This document shows, piece by piece, positions 8,908 to 17,812 of a stretch of DNA of 64,000 nt (within the stretch, counting starts at the first letter, position 1; each line of letters starts with the position of its first letter). The translations under genes and the position numbers were made by a program. Under the pieces are notes generated by a model. It saw only the letters and a program-made list of their open reading frames with translations, was not told the origin of the DNA and made no database searches. The DNA lies in assembly GCA_947448695.1 (NCBI GenBank), contig CANFOL010000002.1, positions 1-64,000 on the forward strand, read 5' to 3'. The DNA is from Burkholderiaceae bacterium (lineage in GTDB: Bacteria > Pseudomonadota > Gammaproteobacteria > Burkholderiales > Burkholderiaceae).

Positions 8908-9671
8908 GCCTCTTAACGGTAACAGGATTAGGTAAACATTTCGGTGGCGTCAAAGCTGTTGATGGTATTGACTTTTCACTCAACGCCGGCGAACTCCTCG
9001 CTCTCATCGGCCCCAATGGCGCCGGCAAATCAACTACCTTTAACATGCTCAATGGGCAATTAAGAGCTGATGTTGGTTCGATTCAATTTCAAGGCAAGGA
9101 ACTAATTGGCCTAGAACCGAGAGAAATTTGGCGCTATGGTGTAGGAAGAACCTTTCAAATCGCACAAGTCTTTTTATCATTTTCTGTTGTTGAAAATGTG
9201 CAACTAGCACTCCTGTCTAATGATAAAAAAATATTCGCCTTTTGGAAAAAGGCTTCTGCCTACCGTCGTGATGATGCAATGGCATTACTCGAGATGGTGG
9301 GCATAGCTAATCAAGCAGACCGACCTTGTCACCAATTAGCCTACGGCGATATCAAACGTGTTGAACTTGCCATTGCTATGGCAAATGAGCCTAAGTTACT
9401 TCTCATGGATGAGCCAACAGCAGGTATGGCCCCAAAAGAACGTAATGCGCTCATGGCCCTAACTAAAGAATTAGTGGTTAAAAATAATATTGCTGTTTTA
9501 TTTACTGAACATAGTATGGATGTTGTCTTTGCACATGCTGATCGGATTATTGTTTTGGCTAGAGGTAGACTGATTGCACAAGGAACACCTTTAGAGATTC
9601 GTGATCATCCAAAAGTACAGGAAGTCTATTTTGGCACGGGTAAAACTTTCGAGAAAAAAGAAACTACTTAA
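8904..9671 (+). CDS. ABC transporter ATP-binding protein, LivG type
   Basis: This 255-residue ATPase energises the importer. Walker A is GPNGAGKST at about 36-44, the signature region is LAYGDIKR, and Walker B is LLLMDEPTAGMAPKE. The LivG-type Q-loop region (GRTFQIAQVF) is also present. The signature differs from the common LSYG(D/E)QRR by LA and IK, but the catalytic Asp-Glu is intact. It overlaps the permease gene by 4 bases and ends 3 bases before the second ATPase gene. Confidence 0.93.
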   Translation: MSLLTVTGLGKHFGGVKAVDGIDFSLNAGELLALIGPNGAGKSTTFNMLNGQLRADVGSIQFQGKELIGLEPREIWRYGVGRTFQIAQVFLSFSVVENVQLALLSNDKKIFAFWKKASAYRRDDAMALLEMVGIANQADRPCHQLAYGDIKRVELAIAMANEPKLLLMDEPTAGMAPKERNALMALTKELVVKNNIAVLFTEHSMDVVFAHADRIIVLARGRLIAQGTPLEIRDHPKVQEVYFGTGKTFEKKETT

Positions 9672-9674
9672 AAC

Positions 9675-10427
9675 ATGTCAGATCAGTCACCTATCACTAC
9701 ACGCCCTACTCTATTAGAAGTTAACCAGCTATGTGCATGGTATGGCGCGGCGCAAATTTTGTTTGATGTTAATTTATCGGTAGGCCAAGGAGAAGTTGTC
9801 GCCTTATTAGGGCGCAATGGTGCTGGTAAATCAACGACTCTCAAGACCATTATGGGACTGATGGAAAAGCGTCAAGGGCAAGTTGGATTTATGGGAAAAG
9901 ATATCTCTAAATCGTCCTCACATGAAATAGCGCGTCTAGGTCTTGGTTATGTGCCTGAAGATCGAAGAATCTTTACCGATCTAACCGTCATGGAAAATTT
10001 AGAGGTAGGACGTCAAGCAACTCGAACTTGGCCTGATGGCAAACCAGCACCTGTTTGGACGGAGCATAAACTATTTACCTTATTTCCGAATTTAGGTGAA
10101 ATGCCTGATCGCCTAGGCGGCAGAATGAGTGGTGGAGAACAACAAATGTTGACCGTAGCCAGAACCTTGATGGGCAATCCTTATTTGGTTTTACTCGATG
10201 AACCCTCAGAAGGAGTTTCTCCTTTATTGGTCGAACAAATGGCAAAGATGATGATTGAACTTAAAGCTGAAGGTGTGAGTATTTTGTTATCGGAACAAAA
10301 TTTACACTTTGCAGAACTGGTATCCGACCGTGCTTATGTTCTTGAAAAAGGTCAAATCCAATACTCAGGAACCATGGCAGAGCTTGCTGCTAATGATGAC
10401 ATTCGTGGAGCCTACCTGAGTGTCTGA
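9675..10427 (+). CDS. ABC transporter ATP-binding protein, LivF type
   Basis: This 250-residue ATPase is the second nucleotide-binding subunit of the importer. It shows Walker A GRNGAGKST, signature MSGGEQQML, Walker B LVLLDEPSEGVSP and the H-loop region ILLSEQNLHFA; the last has Q-N in place of the usual catalytic His, as is common in LivF. The N-terminus has a 10-residue lead before the conserved LLEVNQLCAWYG. The stop overlaps the GTG start of the next gene, so the transporter and the Mo-hydroxylase genes are probably translated together. Confidence 0.93.
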   Translation: MSDQSPITTRPTLLEVNQLCAWYGAAQILFDVNLSVGQGEVVALLGRNGAGKSTTLKTIMGLMEKRQGQVGFMGKDISKSSSHEIARLGLGYVPEDRRIFTDLTVMENLEVGRQATRTWPDGKPAPVWTEHKLFTLFPNLGEMPDRLGGRMSGGEQQMLTVARTLMGNPYLVLLDEPSEGVSPLLVEQMAKMMIELKAEGVSILLSEQNLHFAELVSDRAYVLEKGQIQYSGTMAELAANDDIRGAYLSV

Positions 10428-10956
10428 TCCGTCCAATTCGCATCTAATTGCCCTTAACGTCAACCATGTGGAAAGATCGTTACATGTTCCGCCCGATACC
10501 GCGTTACTGTATATCCTCAGAAACGATCTCGAATTAAATGGCCCCAAATATGGTTGCGGTCTTGGCGAGTGTGGGGCATGCGCCGTGTTAGTCGATGGTA
10601 AGGCTGTGCGATCTTGCTCGATCCCCGTCAAATCCGTGATTGGCAAAGAAGTCATTACCTTGGAAGGCTTAGGTTCTCCAGAGCATCCTCATCCAGTGGT
10701 TCAAGCCTTTATTACAAGTCAAGCAGCACAATGTGGTTATTGTTTGAATGGCATGATTATCGGTACGGTTGGTTTCTTAAAAAAAATCTCCCACCCGACT
10801 GATCTACAAATTCGTGAGGCACTAAAACATTATTTATGTCGATGCGGAACGCATATTGAAATCATGCAAGCGGTCAAATTAGCTGCTGAACTGCTGTCGC
10901 AAGATGAAATGAGTACCCTCCACCAAAAATCTAGTGAAGATACTCAAACTCTATGA
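10420..10956 (+). CDS. NicA-like (2Fe-2S) small subunit of a molybdenum hydroxylase
   Basis: This 178-residue protein carries the two [2Fe-2S] centres of the xanthine oxidase family. The plant-type cluster ligands are C46, C51, C54 and C66 (CGLGECGAC...C). The second cluster uses C105, C108, C140 and C142 (CGYC and CRC). It is the electron-transfer subunit of an enzyme that hydroxylates an N-heteroaromatic ring with water. The start is a GTG inside the end of the LivF gene. A 25-residue tail after the second cluster is longer than in many relatives. It overlaps the large-subunit gene by 4 bases. Confidence 0.88.
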   Translation: MSDPSNSHLIALNVNHVERSLHVPPDTALLYILRNDLELNGPKYGCGLGECGACAVLVDGKAVRSCSIPVKSVIGKEVITLEGLGSPEHPHPVVQAFITSQAAQCGYCLNGMIIGTVGFLKKISHPTDLQIREALKHYLCRCGTHIEIMQAVKLAAELLSQDEMSTLHQKSSEDTQTL

Positions 10957-13900
10957 GAGCCAAATCGATTCTGACACGAAATGATCTGCGCCAAGCAGAT
11001 GGTGTATTGCTGATTTTGCGCCAACCACCGCCACCGCCACCCCCTATTGTTGGTCAACCACCATTTGTGGCAGGCAACCCAGTTGAGGGAGAAGAAATCC
11101 TTTTGGCAATCTGGGATGATGGCAGTGTAACGGGTTTACATGGTCATGTGGATTTAGGGACTGGTCTGCGAACAGCGCTGACGCAAATCATTGCAGAAGA
11201 ACTCTACCTCCCAATGGAAAAAGTACATATGGTGATGGGTAGCACGGCGATTGCCCCCAATCAAGGCGCCACAATTGCTAGTGCTTCTATCCAAATTCAT
11301 GGCATCCCTTTACGCAAAGCGGCTGCACAAGCGCGGGCTTGGCTCATCACTCAAGCTGCAATACAGTTTTCTACATCACCAGACCACATCCAGCTTGAAT
11401 CTGGTCAGTGTTATGTTGAGAATCAAACACCAGTCTCTTTTGCTGATCTAATCAAAGATCAACATCATGAACTGATGCTTGCTGATGATGTAACGCTGAA
11501 AGATTCTGCGAAATACTCCTTAGTTGGAACATCGGCTCCAAGGGTAGATATCCCCAGCAAAGCCTCCGGAGAGTTGAACTTTGTGCACGATGTGCGCTTG
11601 CCTGGCATGTTACATGGTCGAGTAATTCGTCCACCTTATTCTGGCGCGGATCATGGCGATTTTATTGGTAACACCCTTGATCATGTGGATCGTGATTCGA
11701 TTGCACATATTCCAGGGATCCAAGCTATCGTAACGATTGGTGACTTTATCGGGATTGTTGCTGAGCGTGAAGAGTTTGCTGAAAAAGCGATGCATGAATT
11801 ACGCGTCGTTTGGAAATCTTGGCCAGCACTTCCTGCTGTCGATGATCTGACAGCAGCAATTAAAGCGAACCCTTCTACCAAAAGAGTTGTAAAAGAAGTC
11901 GGTGATGTCGATCGTGCTCTCGAAGAGACTGCCATAAGAATGCAGCGACATTATGTCTGGCCTTACCAACTCCACGCCTCTATTGGTCCATCATGTGCGG
12001 TGGCTCAGTGGTTGGATGAAGCACATCTTCAAGTGTGGGCAGGTACACAAAACCCACATGTACTGCGGAATGATTTATCTAAACTCACAGGTGTTGCGGA
12101 TATCAATATCAACATTGTTCGACTCGAAGCCTCTGGTTGCTATGGTAGAAACTGTGCGGATGATGTTGCAGGTGATGCGGCCCTTTTGTCAAAGGCAGTA
12201 GGTGGCAGACCTGTGCGCGTACAACTATCGAGAGAACAAGAGCATTTATGGGAGCCCAAAGGTGCGGCACAACTCATGGAAGTCGATGGTGGACTTGATG
12301 CAAAAGGAGCGATCACTGCTTATGATTTTTCTGTCTCTTATCCTTCCAATGGTGCACCCCTGCTCGCTCTTTTGTTGACTGGAATAGTACCTGCGACCGC
12401 CACTGCTTATGAGATGGGTGACCGCACCTCAGTACCACCTTATGATATAGAAAACCTACGTGTCACCATCAACGATATGGCGCCAATTTTGCGAGCATCT
12501 TGGCTTCGAGGTGTTTCTGCCTTGCCTAACTCATTTGCCCACGAATCCTATATGGATGAATTGGCAATCACGGCTGGTATCGACCCTTTAGAATTTCGTC
12601 TTCAATATCTTTCTGATCCACGTGCAGTCGAACTATTAAAAACCACCGCAGAAAAAGCAGGATGGCGGCCCCATACTGAAGCTAGGCAAACCGTCGACCC
12701 AGAAAATCCCGACATCTTAAAAGGTCAAGGTATCGCTTATGCACGCTATATCCATAGTCGCTTCCCAGGCTTTGGTGCGGCATGGGCAGCCTGGGTCGCT
12801 GATGTTGAGGTCAATAAAAATACAGGTGAAGTTCATGTGAGTCGGGTTGTCGTTGGTCATGATGCCGGCTTAATGATTAATCCAGCAGGAGTACAGCATC
12901 AAATCCATGGCAATGTGATCCAGACAACAAGCCGTGCATTAAAAGAAAGTATGCCGGTTGAGCCAATCAAAAATACCGTGACTGCACAAGAATGGGGAAC
13001 TTATCCGATCTTGAACTTTAGGGAAATTCCGACGATTGATGTGGTGATGATTCCCAGACCGAATGAACAACCACAAGGTGCCGGCGAGTCTTCTTCTGTG
13101 CCAGGCACTGCCGCGATTGCGAATGCCATTTATGATGCAACAGGGATCCGATTTCGTGAACCACCCTTCACCCCAGAAAAAGTACGAGCTGCTTTTCAAT
13201 TAGGTCAACCACCATCCAAGCCATTTCGTGCCTCTGAACCACTTCGTGGATGGGGTATGAAAAATGGCTTTTGGAAAATCATCGGTGCACTTGGCATTGC
13301 AACTATTGGATTTGGTACATCCATGTTCATGGGCAAAAATCCCCTACCCTCCATCCATCAAATCGATCAAAGTATGTTTAATGAAAAAATGATCTCACGG
13401 GGTAAAAATTTGGCGGCACTTGGTAATTGCCAAGGATGTCACACGAGTGAGGGAGGAATTATCAATGCGGGTGGACGACCTCTTGAAACACAATTTGGCA
13501 AGATCTATACCACGAACATTACACCGGATATAGAAACTGGCATCGGCAGTTGGTCCTTTACCGCATTTCAAAGAGCGATGCGTGAAGGGATTTCAAAAGA
13601 TGGTAGTCATTTATATCCAGCATTTCCCTACACTTCTTTTTCGAAGATGAGTGATGAAGATTTAATGTCTTTGTATGCATATTTAATGTCGCAACCAGCC
13701 GTGAGTAGTGTTGCACCCAAAACTGAACTGTCATTTCCATTCAATATCAGACCATTGATGGTGTTTTGGAATGCCTTGTTTTTAGATCCTCCGACGATAT
13801 CTTCTGACCCTCAACAATCCGCACAGTGGAATCGAGGTTCTTATTTGGTCAATAGTTTAGGTCACTGTACCGCATGCCATTCCCCTAGAAATCTTCTTGG

Positions 13901-14537
13901 TGCCGAAAAAGTGGGGAATCATTATTTAGCAGGTAATGTCATCGATGGTTGGGAAGCGCCTGCTTTAACACATCTAAACCAGTCCCCTATCGCTTGGGAT
14001 GAGACTGAGTTATATCGCTATCTTCGCACCGGCATTACAGAACGCCACGGCATGGCTGGTGGCCCCATGGCTGGAGTCGTCACTCAATTGTCTACAGCCA
14101 GTGATGAAGACATTAAAGCTATGGCACATTACTTATCTTCGGTAAATCAAGCGCCAATTTTAAAGAGCCCAGTACAAGTTAGCGAAGTACCGATCAAACC
14201 GATACTTAATTCTGGACAACGGATTTTTGAGTCTACCTGTGGATCGTGTCATCAAGCACAGTCATCTTCTATCAATTTAAGTGTCGAAGCTGGCTCTAAC
14301 GTTCCTTTACAACTGAACTCTCAATTACATAGCGATAACCCAAATAACTTAATTAGAACCATTCTGGAAGGTATCCACTCGCCTGCAACGCAGCGTGTGG
14401 GATATATGCCTGCTTTTAAAAATAGTTTATCCAATCGACAAATTGCTGATTTAACGGCGTATGTGCGAGAACACTTCGCACCAGATAAATCACCTTGGTC
14501 CAATCTTGAAGCCCAAGTTGAAAAATCACGCCAATAA
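10953..14537 (+). CDS. NicB-like molybdopterin and tri-haem cytochrome c large subunit
   Basis: This 1194-residue protein has the layout and size of NicB, the large subunit of nicotinate dehydrogenase of aerobic pseudomonads. Residues about 60-765 form the molybdopterin-binding hydroxylase part (GHVDLGTGLRTALTQ, QGATIASASIQIH, GAGESSSVPGTAAIANAI). A single hydrophobic segment follows at about 770-792, then three CxxCH haem c sites at about 826 (CQGCH), 971 (CTACH) and 1095 (CGSCH). No FAD subunit is encoded, so electrons would leave through the haems to the respiratory chain. Residues 25-31 are seven prolines in a row. The substrate is inferred to be nicotinate or a close relative. Confidence 0.85.
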   Translation: MRAKSILTRNDLRQADGVLLILRQPPPPPPPIVGQPPFVAGNPVEGEEILLAIWDDGSVTGLHGHVDLGTGLRTALTQIIAEELYLPMEKVHMVMGSTAIAPNQGATIASASIQIHGIPLRKAAAQARAWLITQAAIQFSTSPDHIQLESGQCYVENQTPVSFADLIKDQHHELMLADDVTLKDSAKYSLVGTSAPRVDIPSKASGELNFVHDVRLPGMLHGRVIRPPYSGADHGDFIGNTLDHVDRDSIAHIPGIQAIVTIGDFIGIVAEREEFAEKAMHELRVVWKSWPALPAVDDLTAAIKANPSTKRVVKEVGDVDRALEETAIRMQRHYVWPYQLHASIGPSCAVAQWLDEAHLQVWAGTQNPHVLRNDLSKLTGVADININIVRLEASGCYGRNCADDVAGDAALLSKAVGGRPVRVQLSREQEHLWEPKGAAQLMEVDGGLDAKGAITAYDFSVSYPSNGAPLLALLLTGIVPATATAYEMGDRTSVPPYDIENLRVTINDMAPILRASWLRGVSALPNSFAHESYMDELAITAGIDPLEFRLQYLSDPRAVELLKTTAEKAGWRPHTEARQTVDPENPDILKGQGIAYARYIHSRFPGFGAAWAAWVADVEVNKNTGEVHVSRVVVGHDAGLMINPAGVQHQIHGNVIQTTSRALKESMPVEPIKNTVTAQEWGTYPILNFREIPTIDVVMIPRPNEQPQGAGESSSVPGTAAIANAIYDATGIRFREPPFTPEKVRAAFQLGQPPSKPFRASEPLRGWGMKNGFWKIIGALGIATIGFGTSMFMGKNPLPSIHQIDQSMFNEKMISRGKNLAALGNCQGCHTSEGGIINAGGRPLETQFGKIYTTNITPDIETGIGSWSFTAFQRAMREGISKDGSHLYPAFPYTSFSKMSDEDLMSLYAYLMSQPAVSSVAPKTELSFPFNIRPLMVFWNALFLDPPTISSDPQQSAQWNRGSYLVNSLGHCTACHSPRNLLGAEKVGNHYLAGNVIDGWEAPALTHLNQSPIAWDETELYRYLRTGITERHGMAGGPMAGVVTQLSTASDEDIKAMAHYLSSVNQAPILKSPVQVSEVPIKPILNSGQRIFESTCGSCHQAQSSSINLSVEAGSNVPLQLNSQLHSDNPNNLIRTILEGIHSPATQRVGYMPAFKNSLSNRQIADLTAYVREHFAPDKSPWSNLEAQVEKSRQ

Positions 14538-14681
14538 TCTTAAAAATCCTTATTGGTGAAAATTTAGTTCGCAAGGCCTTTTTACACCATGCTTGTTGTT
14601 TTGCTAAAGAGGAACCTCTACTCTAAAAAAATCTGAGGTCTTTATTGAATAAAAAAGTTAACAAACTTTTAGAATTTTTGG

Positions 14682-14735
14682 TATTATTTGTATATACAAA
14701 TAATAATTGACGATCAGCTTTTAGATTTTTAAAAT
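14682..14735 (+). promoter_or_regulatory. brnTA promoter and palindromic operator
   Basis: A perfect 24-bp palindrome (half site TATTATTTGTAT at 14682-14693, its complement at 14694-14705) lies directly against a promoter, TTGACG at 14707-14712, 17 bases, TAAAAT at 14730-14735. BrnTA operons are known to be autorepressed by the antitoxin, so this is the expected operator. The predicted transcription start would fall at or near the GTG start of brnT at 14742, which implies a leaderless or nearly leaderless message. Confidence 0.6.
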
Positions 14736-14741
14736 ATTCAA

Positions 14742-15008
14742 GTGAACTTTGAATATGACCCCATAAAGAATGATGACAATTACATAAAGCATGGAGTATC
14801 TCTATCAGAAGTTGAGTATTTTGAATGGGAAACGGCAATTATTAAGGAAGATCTTCGTTTGAACTATCCTGAACGGCGATTTGAAGCTAAAGGATATATC
14901 GAGCAAAAGTTATACATTTTAATTTTTTGTTTTAGAGAAAACAATATTCGAGTCATTAGTTTTCGCAAAGCAAATAGAAGAGAATACATAGGATATGCCA
15001 AAACTTAA
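14742..15008 (+). CDS. brnT: BrnT family toxin (type II toxin-antitoxin)
   Basis: This 88-residue protein matches BrnT, a ribonuclease toxin of RelE-like fold. It has the family opening NFEYDPIKNDDNYIKHGVSL, the central AKGYIEQKLYILIF strand region and the ending IRVISFRKANRRE. The start is GTG. It overlaps the antitoxin gene by 14 bases. BrnT is neutralised by BrnA binding as a heterotetramer. Codon use is AT-rich compared with the operon to its left, consistent with horizontal gain. Confidence 0.88.
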   Translation: MNFEYDPIKNDDNYIKHGVSLSEVEYFEWETAIIKEDLRLNYPERRFEAKGYIEQKLYILIFCFRENNIRVISFRKANRREYIGYAKT

Positions 15009-15348
15009 ACCTAAAACTATCATCCCAACTGATGAAGAAGATGCATTGATTAATGCAGGAATTGCAGAAGACCCTAACACTTATGAATTAGGCGACGATT
15101 TTTTTAAAAATGCAAAACCTGCAAAAGAATTTTTTGATCCAGAGACTTACTCTGCTCTTTTAGCACTTAAGAAAACTCGTGGTCGTCCAAAAACTATAAC
15201 ACCTAAAGTGTTTACGGCAATACGTCTTGACGCAGATCTAGTAGACACATTTAAGGGAACCGGCAAGGGATGGCAAACACGAGTCAATGCAGCCTTGCGT
15301 CAATTTTTAATTGAGCACCCAATCGCAGAAAAAATTCATAAACTGTAG
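14995..15348 (+). CDS. brnA: BrnA family antitoxin
   Basis: This 117-residue protein has the BrnA layout: a variable N-terminal toxin-binding region (about 1-70) and a C-terminal ribbon-helix-helix DNA-binding domain (about 71-112: TPKVFTAIRLDADLVDTFKG, then GWQTRVNAALRQFLIEHP). It should neutralise BrnT and repress its own promoter through the palindrome at 14682-14705. A basic RGRPK stretch precedes the DNA-binding domain. It is coupled to brnT by a 14-base overlap. Confidence 0.88.
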   Translation: MPKLKPKTIIPTDEEDALINAGIAEDPNTYELGDDFFKNAKPAKEFFDPETYSALLALKKTRGRPKTITPKVFTAIRLDADLVDTFKGTGKGWQTRVNAALRQFLIEHPIAEKIHKL

Positions 15349-15404
15349 ATCATGAGTCAAGTGAGATAGTGTCAACCCGTTGACGATGATTCCTAAACAT
15401 TTAG

Positions 15405-15568
15405 TTATTCTCTTGCCATCGGAGCTGTAATGCCCGGTCTTGAGTTCAAAACTTTAATAGGGCCGTGCGTAAATTCTTCAAGTCTTTTACGGCCTGTGTC
15501 ATGGTCAGGTCACTAAGCCATTCTTTTAAAGCTTCTCCTGGGTGAGCAGGGTTATGGATTTCATTCAT
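15405..15568 (-). pseudogene. Decayed HigA-family antitoxin gene
   Basis: A small ORF (15446-15568, 40 residues) starts with MNEIHNPAHPGEALKEWLSD, the classic N-terminus of HigA-type helix-turn-helix antitoxins, behind a good GGGAG ribosome site. It stops after TALLKF. In the next frame, without a gap, the sequence continues VLNSRPGITAPMA, which matches the later part of the HigA helix-turn-helix, then ends at a stop at 15405-15407. One frameshift near 15450 plus a 3' deletion explains this. No HigB toxin gene is nearby. It was found by reading the gap and matching to remembered family motifs. Confidence 0.65.
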
Positions 15569-15601
15569 ATTTATCTCCCTAATAGTCATCCTGAGATAAG
15601 T

Positions 15602-16717
15602 CTATGACAAATTAACTTTCCAGGCGTCATAACCATAAACCCAATCAGAGTCTGTGGGTTTACTCATCCATTGATTTTTATGGGATGTGAGTTGCACTCT
15701 GGATGTTCTCTCTTTACGTACTGTTTCAAATTGTTGAAAAGCTTCTGGGATGTTTGGTTGCTCCTCCAATACTCTAGTAAGAATCGCAGCATCCTCAATT
15801 GCCATAGCAGCACCTTGAGCCATGTAAGGCACCATCGGGTGGCATGCGTCACCAAGTAATACAACTTTTTGATCACACCAAGTTGGCAGAGGGTCGCGTT
15901 CGTATAAAGACCACTTATGAACATCTGGACAAGCAGCTAATACTTTTTGGACTTGTTCATGAAACCCTTTAAAAGCTGTTCGAAGCTCTCCCAAGTCTCC
16001 TTTGGCTGACCAAGATTCATTATTCCACTCTGGCTCAGGAACACTTGTCACAAAATAAATTTCATCTTTTTTGGGTGTTACATAATAAATCACAATGTGA
16101 CGATCTATTCCCCACCACTTAGTGCAGTCATCGATAGCGTAACCGTTCATTAGTGAGGCTGGGAAAGTGGTTCGGTAGGCTACTCGACCTGTAAAACGCG
16201 GTTTATCAGCCCCTAACATTTGCTCCCGAATTTTTGAATGAATCCCATCAGCACCAATTAATGCATCAACATCGTAAACAGTGCCGTCTTCAAACGTGAG
16301 TTGAACATGTTCACTATTGATTTGATAGTGCAATAATTTTTTTTGTAGATAAATCGAATCTTGATTTACTTTCGACAAAATTGCCGCATGTAAATCGCCA
16401 CGATGTAATAAAAAATAAGGAGCCCCATATTTTTCTTCAAAGGTGGAACCTAAAGATAATTCATGTTTAACTACGCCAGTATCCCATTCTCGATTGTTCC
16501 AAGTTTGCGGACAAAAGGCAATAGATCGAAGATGATCCTCTAAACCAATATCACGTAATACTTTCACCGCATTAGCGCTCTGTTGAATGCCTGCACCAAC
16601 CCTTGCAAATTTAGAAGCTTGTTCAAAGATAGAAACTTTAAACCCTCGTTTTTGCAACAGTGCCGCCAGTGTTAGTCCACCAATACCTGCACCGATAATA
16701 CCAATATGCTTTTTCAA
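15602..16717 (-). CDS. FAD-dependent monooxygenase, NicC (6-hydroxynicotinate 3-monooxygenase)-like
   Basis: This 371-residue flavoprotein is a group A aromatic hydroxylase. It has the FAD-binding GIIGAGIGG at the N-terminus, the DG motif GADGIHSKIRE at about 154-164 and the GD motif LLGDACHPMVPYMAQGAAMA near 288-307. The segment KWWGIDRHIVIYYVTPKKDE and the ending WVYGYD resemble NicC of aerobic nicotinate degraders closely. I start it at a TTG at 16717 (MKKHIGIIGAG), 6 bases after AAGGA; a TTG at 16735 would overlap the Bug gene. It is last in an operon of two Bug proteins and an amidohydrolase. The hydroxylated substrate is not certain: salicylate-type acids are also possible. Confidence 0.8.
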   Translation of the reverse strand: MKKHIGIIGAGIGGLTLAALLQKRGFKVSIFEQASKFARVGAGIQQSANAVKVLRDIGLEDHLRSIAFCPQTWNNREWDTGVVKHELSLGSTFEEKYGAPYFLLHRGDLHAAILSKVNQDSIYLQKKLLHYQINSEHVQLTFEDGTVYDVDALIGADGIHSKIREQMLGADKPRFTGRVAYRTTFPASLMNGYAIDDCTKWWGIDRHIVIYYVTPKKDEIYFVTSVPEPEWNNESWSAKGDLGELRTAFKGFHEQVQKVLAACPDVHKWSLYERDPLPTWCDQKVVLLGDACHPMVPYMAQGAAMAIEDAAILTRVLEEQPNIPEAFQQFETVRKERTSRVQLTSHKNQWMSKPTDSDWVYGYDAWKVNLS

Positions 16718-16727
16718 AAGAAAATCC

Positions 16728-17690
16728 TTAATCAATTTTGATTTTACCTAGCTTGACCATATCAGCCCATTTTAAAATTTCAGAATGTATAAAAGCACCA
16801 TATTGTTGAGGGGTGCTAGGTTGGGGCTCAGCACCAATTTTTGAAAACTGCTCTTTAACTTGGGAATCATTCAATATCTTCACTATATCTAGATTAAGTT
16901 TTTGAACAATCTCAATGGGGGTTCCGCTCTTCACTGAAATACCACCCCAGGAGTAGGCGTTGTAGTTTGGCAATCCTACTTCCGTAAAATTAGGTAAGTT
17001 AGGTAATTGACTCAATCGACTAGAGCTAGAAATAGCGATAGGCTTTAATTTATTAGCAAGTATGTGTTGCATTGCCGTCGGGGCATCACTGAACATCATG
17101 TCAACATGACCGCCCAGTAAATCTGCCATCGCAGGTGCACTTCCTTTATAGGGAATATCGCGTATATCTACTTTGGCTTGCATTTTAAAAAGCTCACCTG
17201 CCAGATAGGTGCCACCGCCGTAACCCGAATGACCAAAGGTTAACTTTCCTGGATTATCTTTTGCATATTTAATTAATTCAGGGACGGTTTTAGCAGGAAA
17301 GTTATTATTAACAACCAAGATAATGGGATAAACAGCGACAGAAGTGACAGGTAAAAAATCTTTCTCAATGTTGTAGCTAAGATTATTTTTAAGGCTAGGA
17401 AGTACGGAATGATGAATCACAGAGAAAAGTAGAGTGTACCCGTCGGCTGGCAGGCTCATCGCATATTCTGCTGAAACCACACCATTGGCACCTGTTTTAT
17501 TTTCAACAATCACAGACTGTCCCCAAATTTCAGTCATTTTTTGTGAAATAATACGTGCTGTTTGATCAATCGGACCGCCAGGAGCAAAGGGCACAATTAA
17601 TTTGATAGGCTTATTCGGATAGACTTGTGCAAATGTATGCGAAGAGAAAATACTAAAAAATAGTAAAAAAAACCATGAAAAATATTTCAT
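16728..17690 (-). CDS. Bug family (TctC-like) periplasmic solute-binding protein
   Basis: This 320-residue binding protein belongs to the tripartite tricarboxylate transporter receptor (Bug) family. A signal peptide spans about residues 1-21 (ending SHTFAQ). The family start YPNKPIKLIVPFAPGGPIDQ and the ligand-loop DIPYKGSAPAMADLLGGHVDMM are clear. An AGGAG lies 9 bases before the ATG. No TctA or TctB membrane gene is in the window, so it is an orphan receptor that probably works with shared membrane parts or as a sensor. The next gene encodes the NicC-like monooxygenase, which suggests that it binds an aromatic or heteroaromatic acid. Confidence 0.9.
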   Translation of the reverse strand: MKYFSWFFLLFFSIFSSHTFAQVYPNKPIKLIVPFAPGGPIDQTARIISQKMTEIWGQSVIVENKTGANGVVSAEYAMSLPADGYTLLFSVIHHSVLPSLKNNLSYNIEKDFLPVTSVAVYPIILVVNNNFPAKTVPELIKYAKDNPGKLTFGHSGYGGGTYLAGELFKMQAKVDIRDIPYKGSAPAMADLLGGHVDMMFSDAPTAMQHILANKLKPIAISSSSRLSQLPNLPNFTEVGLPNYNAYSWGGISVKSGTPIEIVQKLNLDIVKILNDSQVKEQFSKIGAEPQPSTPQQYGAFIHSEILKWADMVKLGKIKID

Positions 17691-17812
17691 GTAATTGGTC
17701 TCCTAGTTGATATATTTATTATTGAATATCTTAACTCAAATGTTTCGCAGTTTTCATTTCTATATGTAAAAGGTCTTGAGCAAGCCTTATATGAATCTAC
17801 GTTAGATAAGAT

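Noticed and set aside
14597..14640. Terminator after the NicB-like gene (AGAGG/CCTCT)
   Set aside because: The stem is 5 bp with a 2-base loop, too tight to form, and the following A-run is on the wrong strand for a terminator.
1..16717. A complete aerobic (maleamate) nicotinate pathway
   Set aside because: NicAB-like and NicC-like proteins are present, but no dioxygenase, deformylase, maleamate amidase or isomerase genes are in the window, so only partial steps can be claimed.
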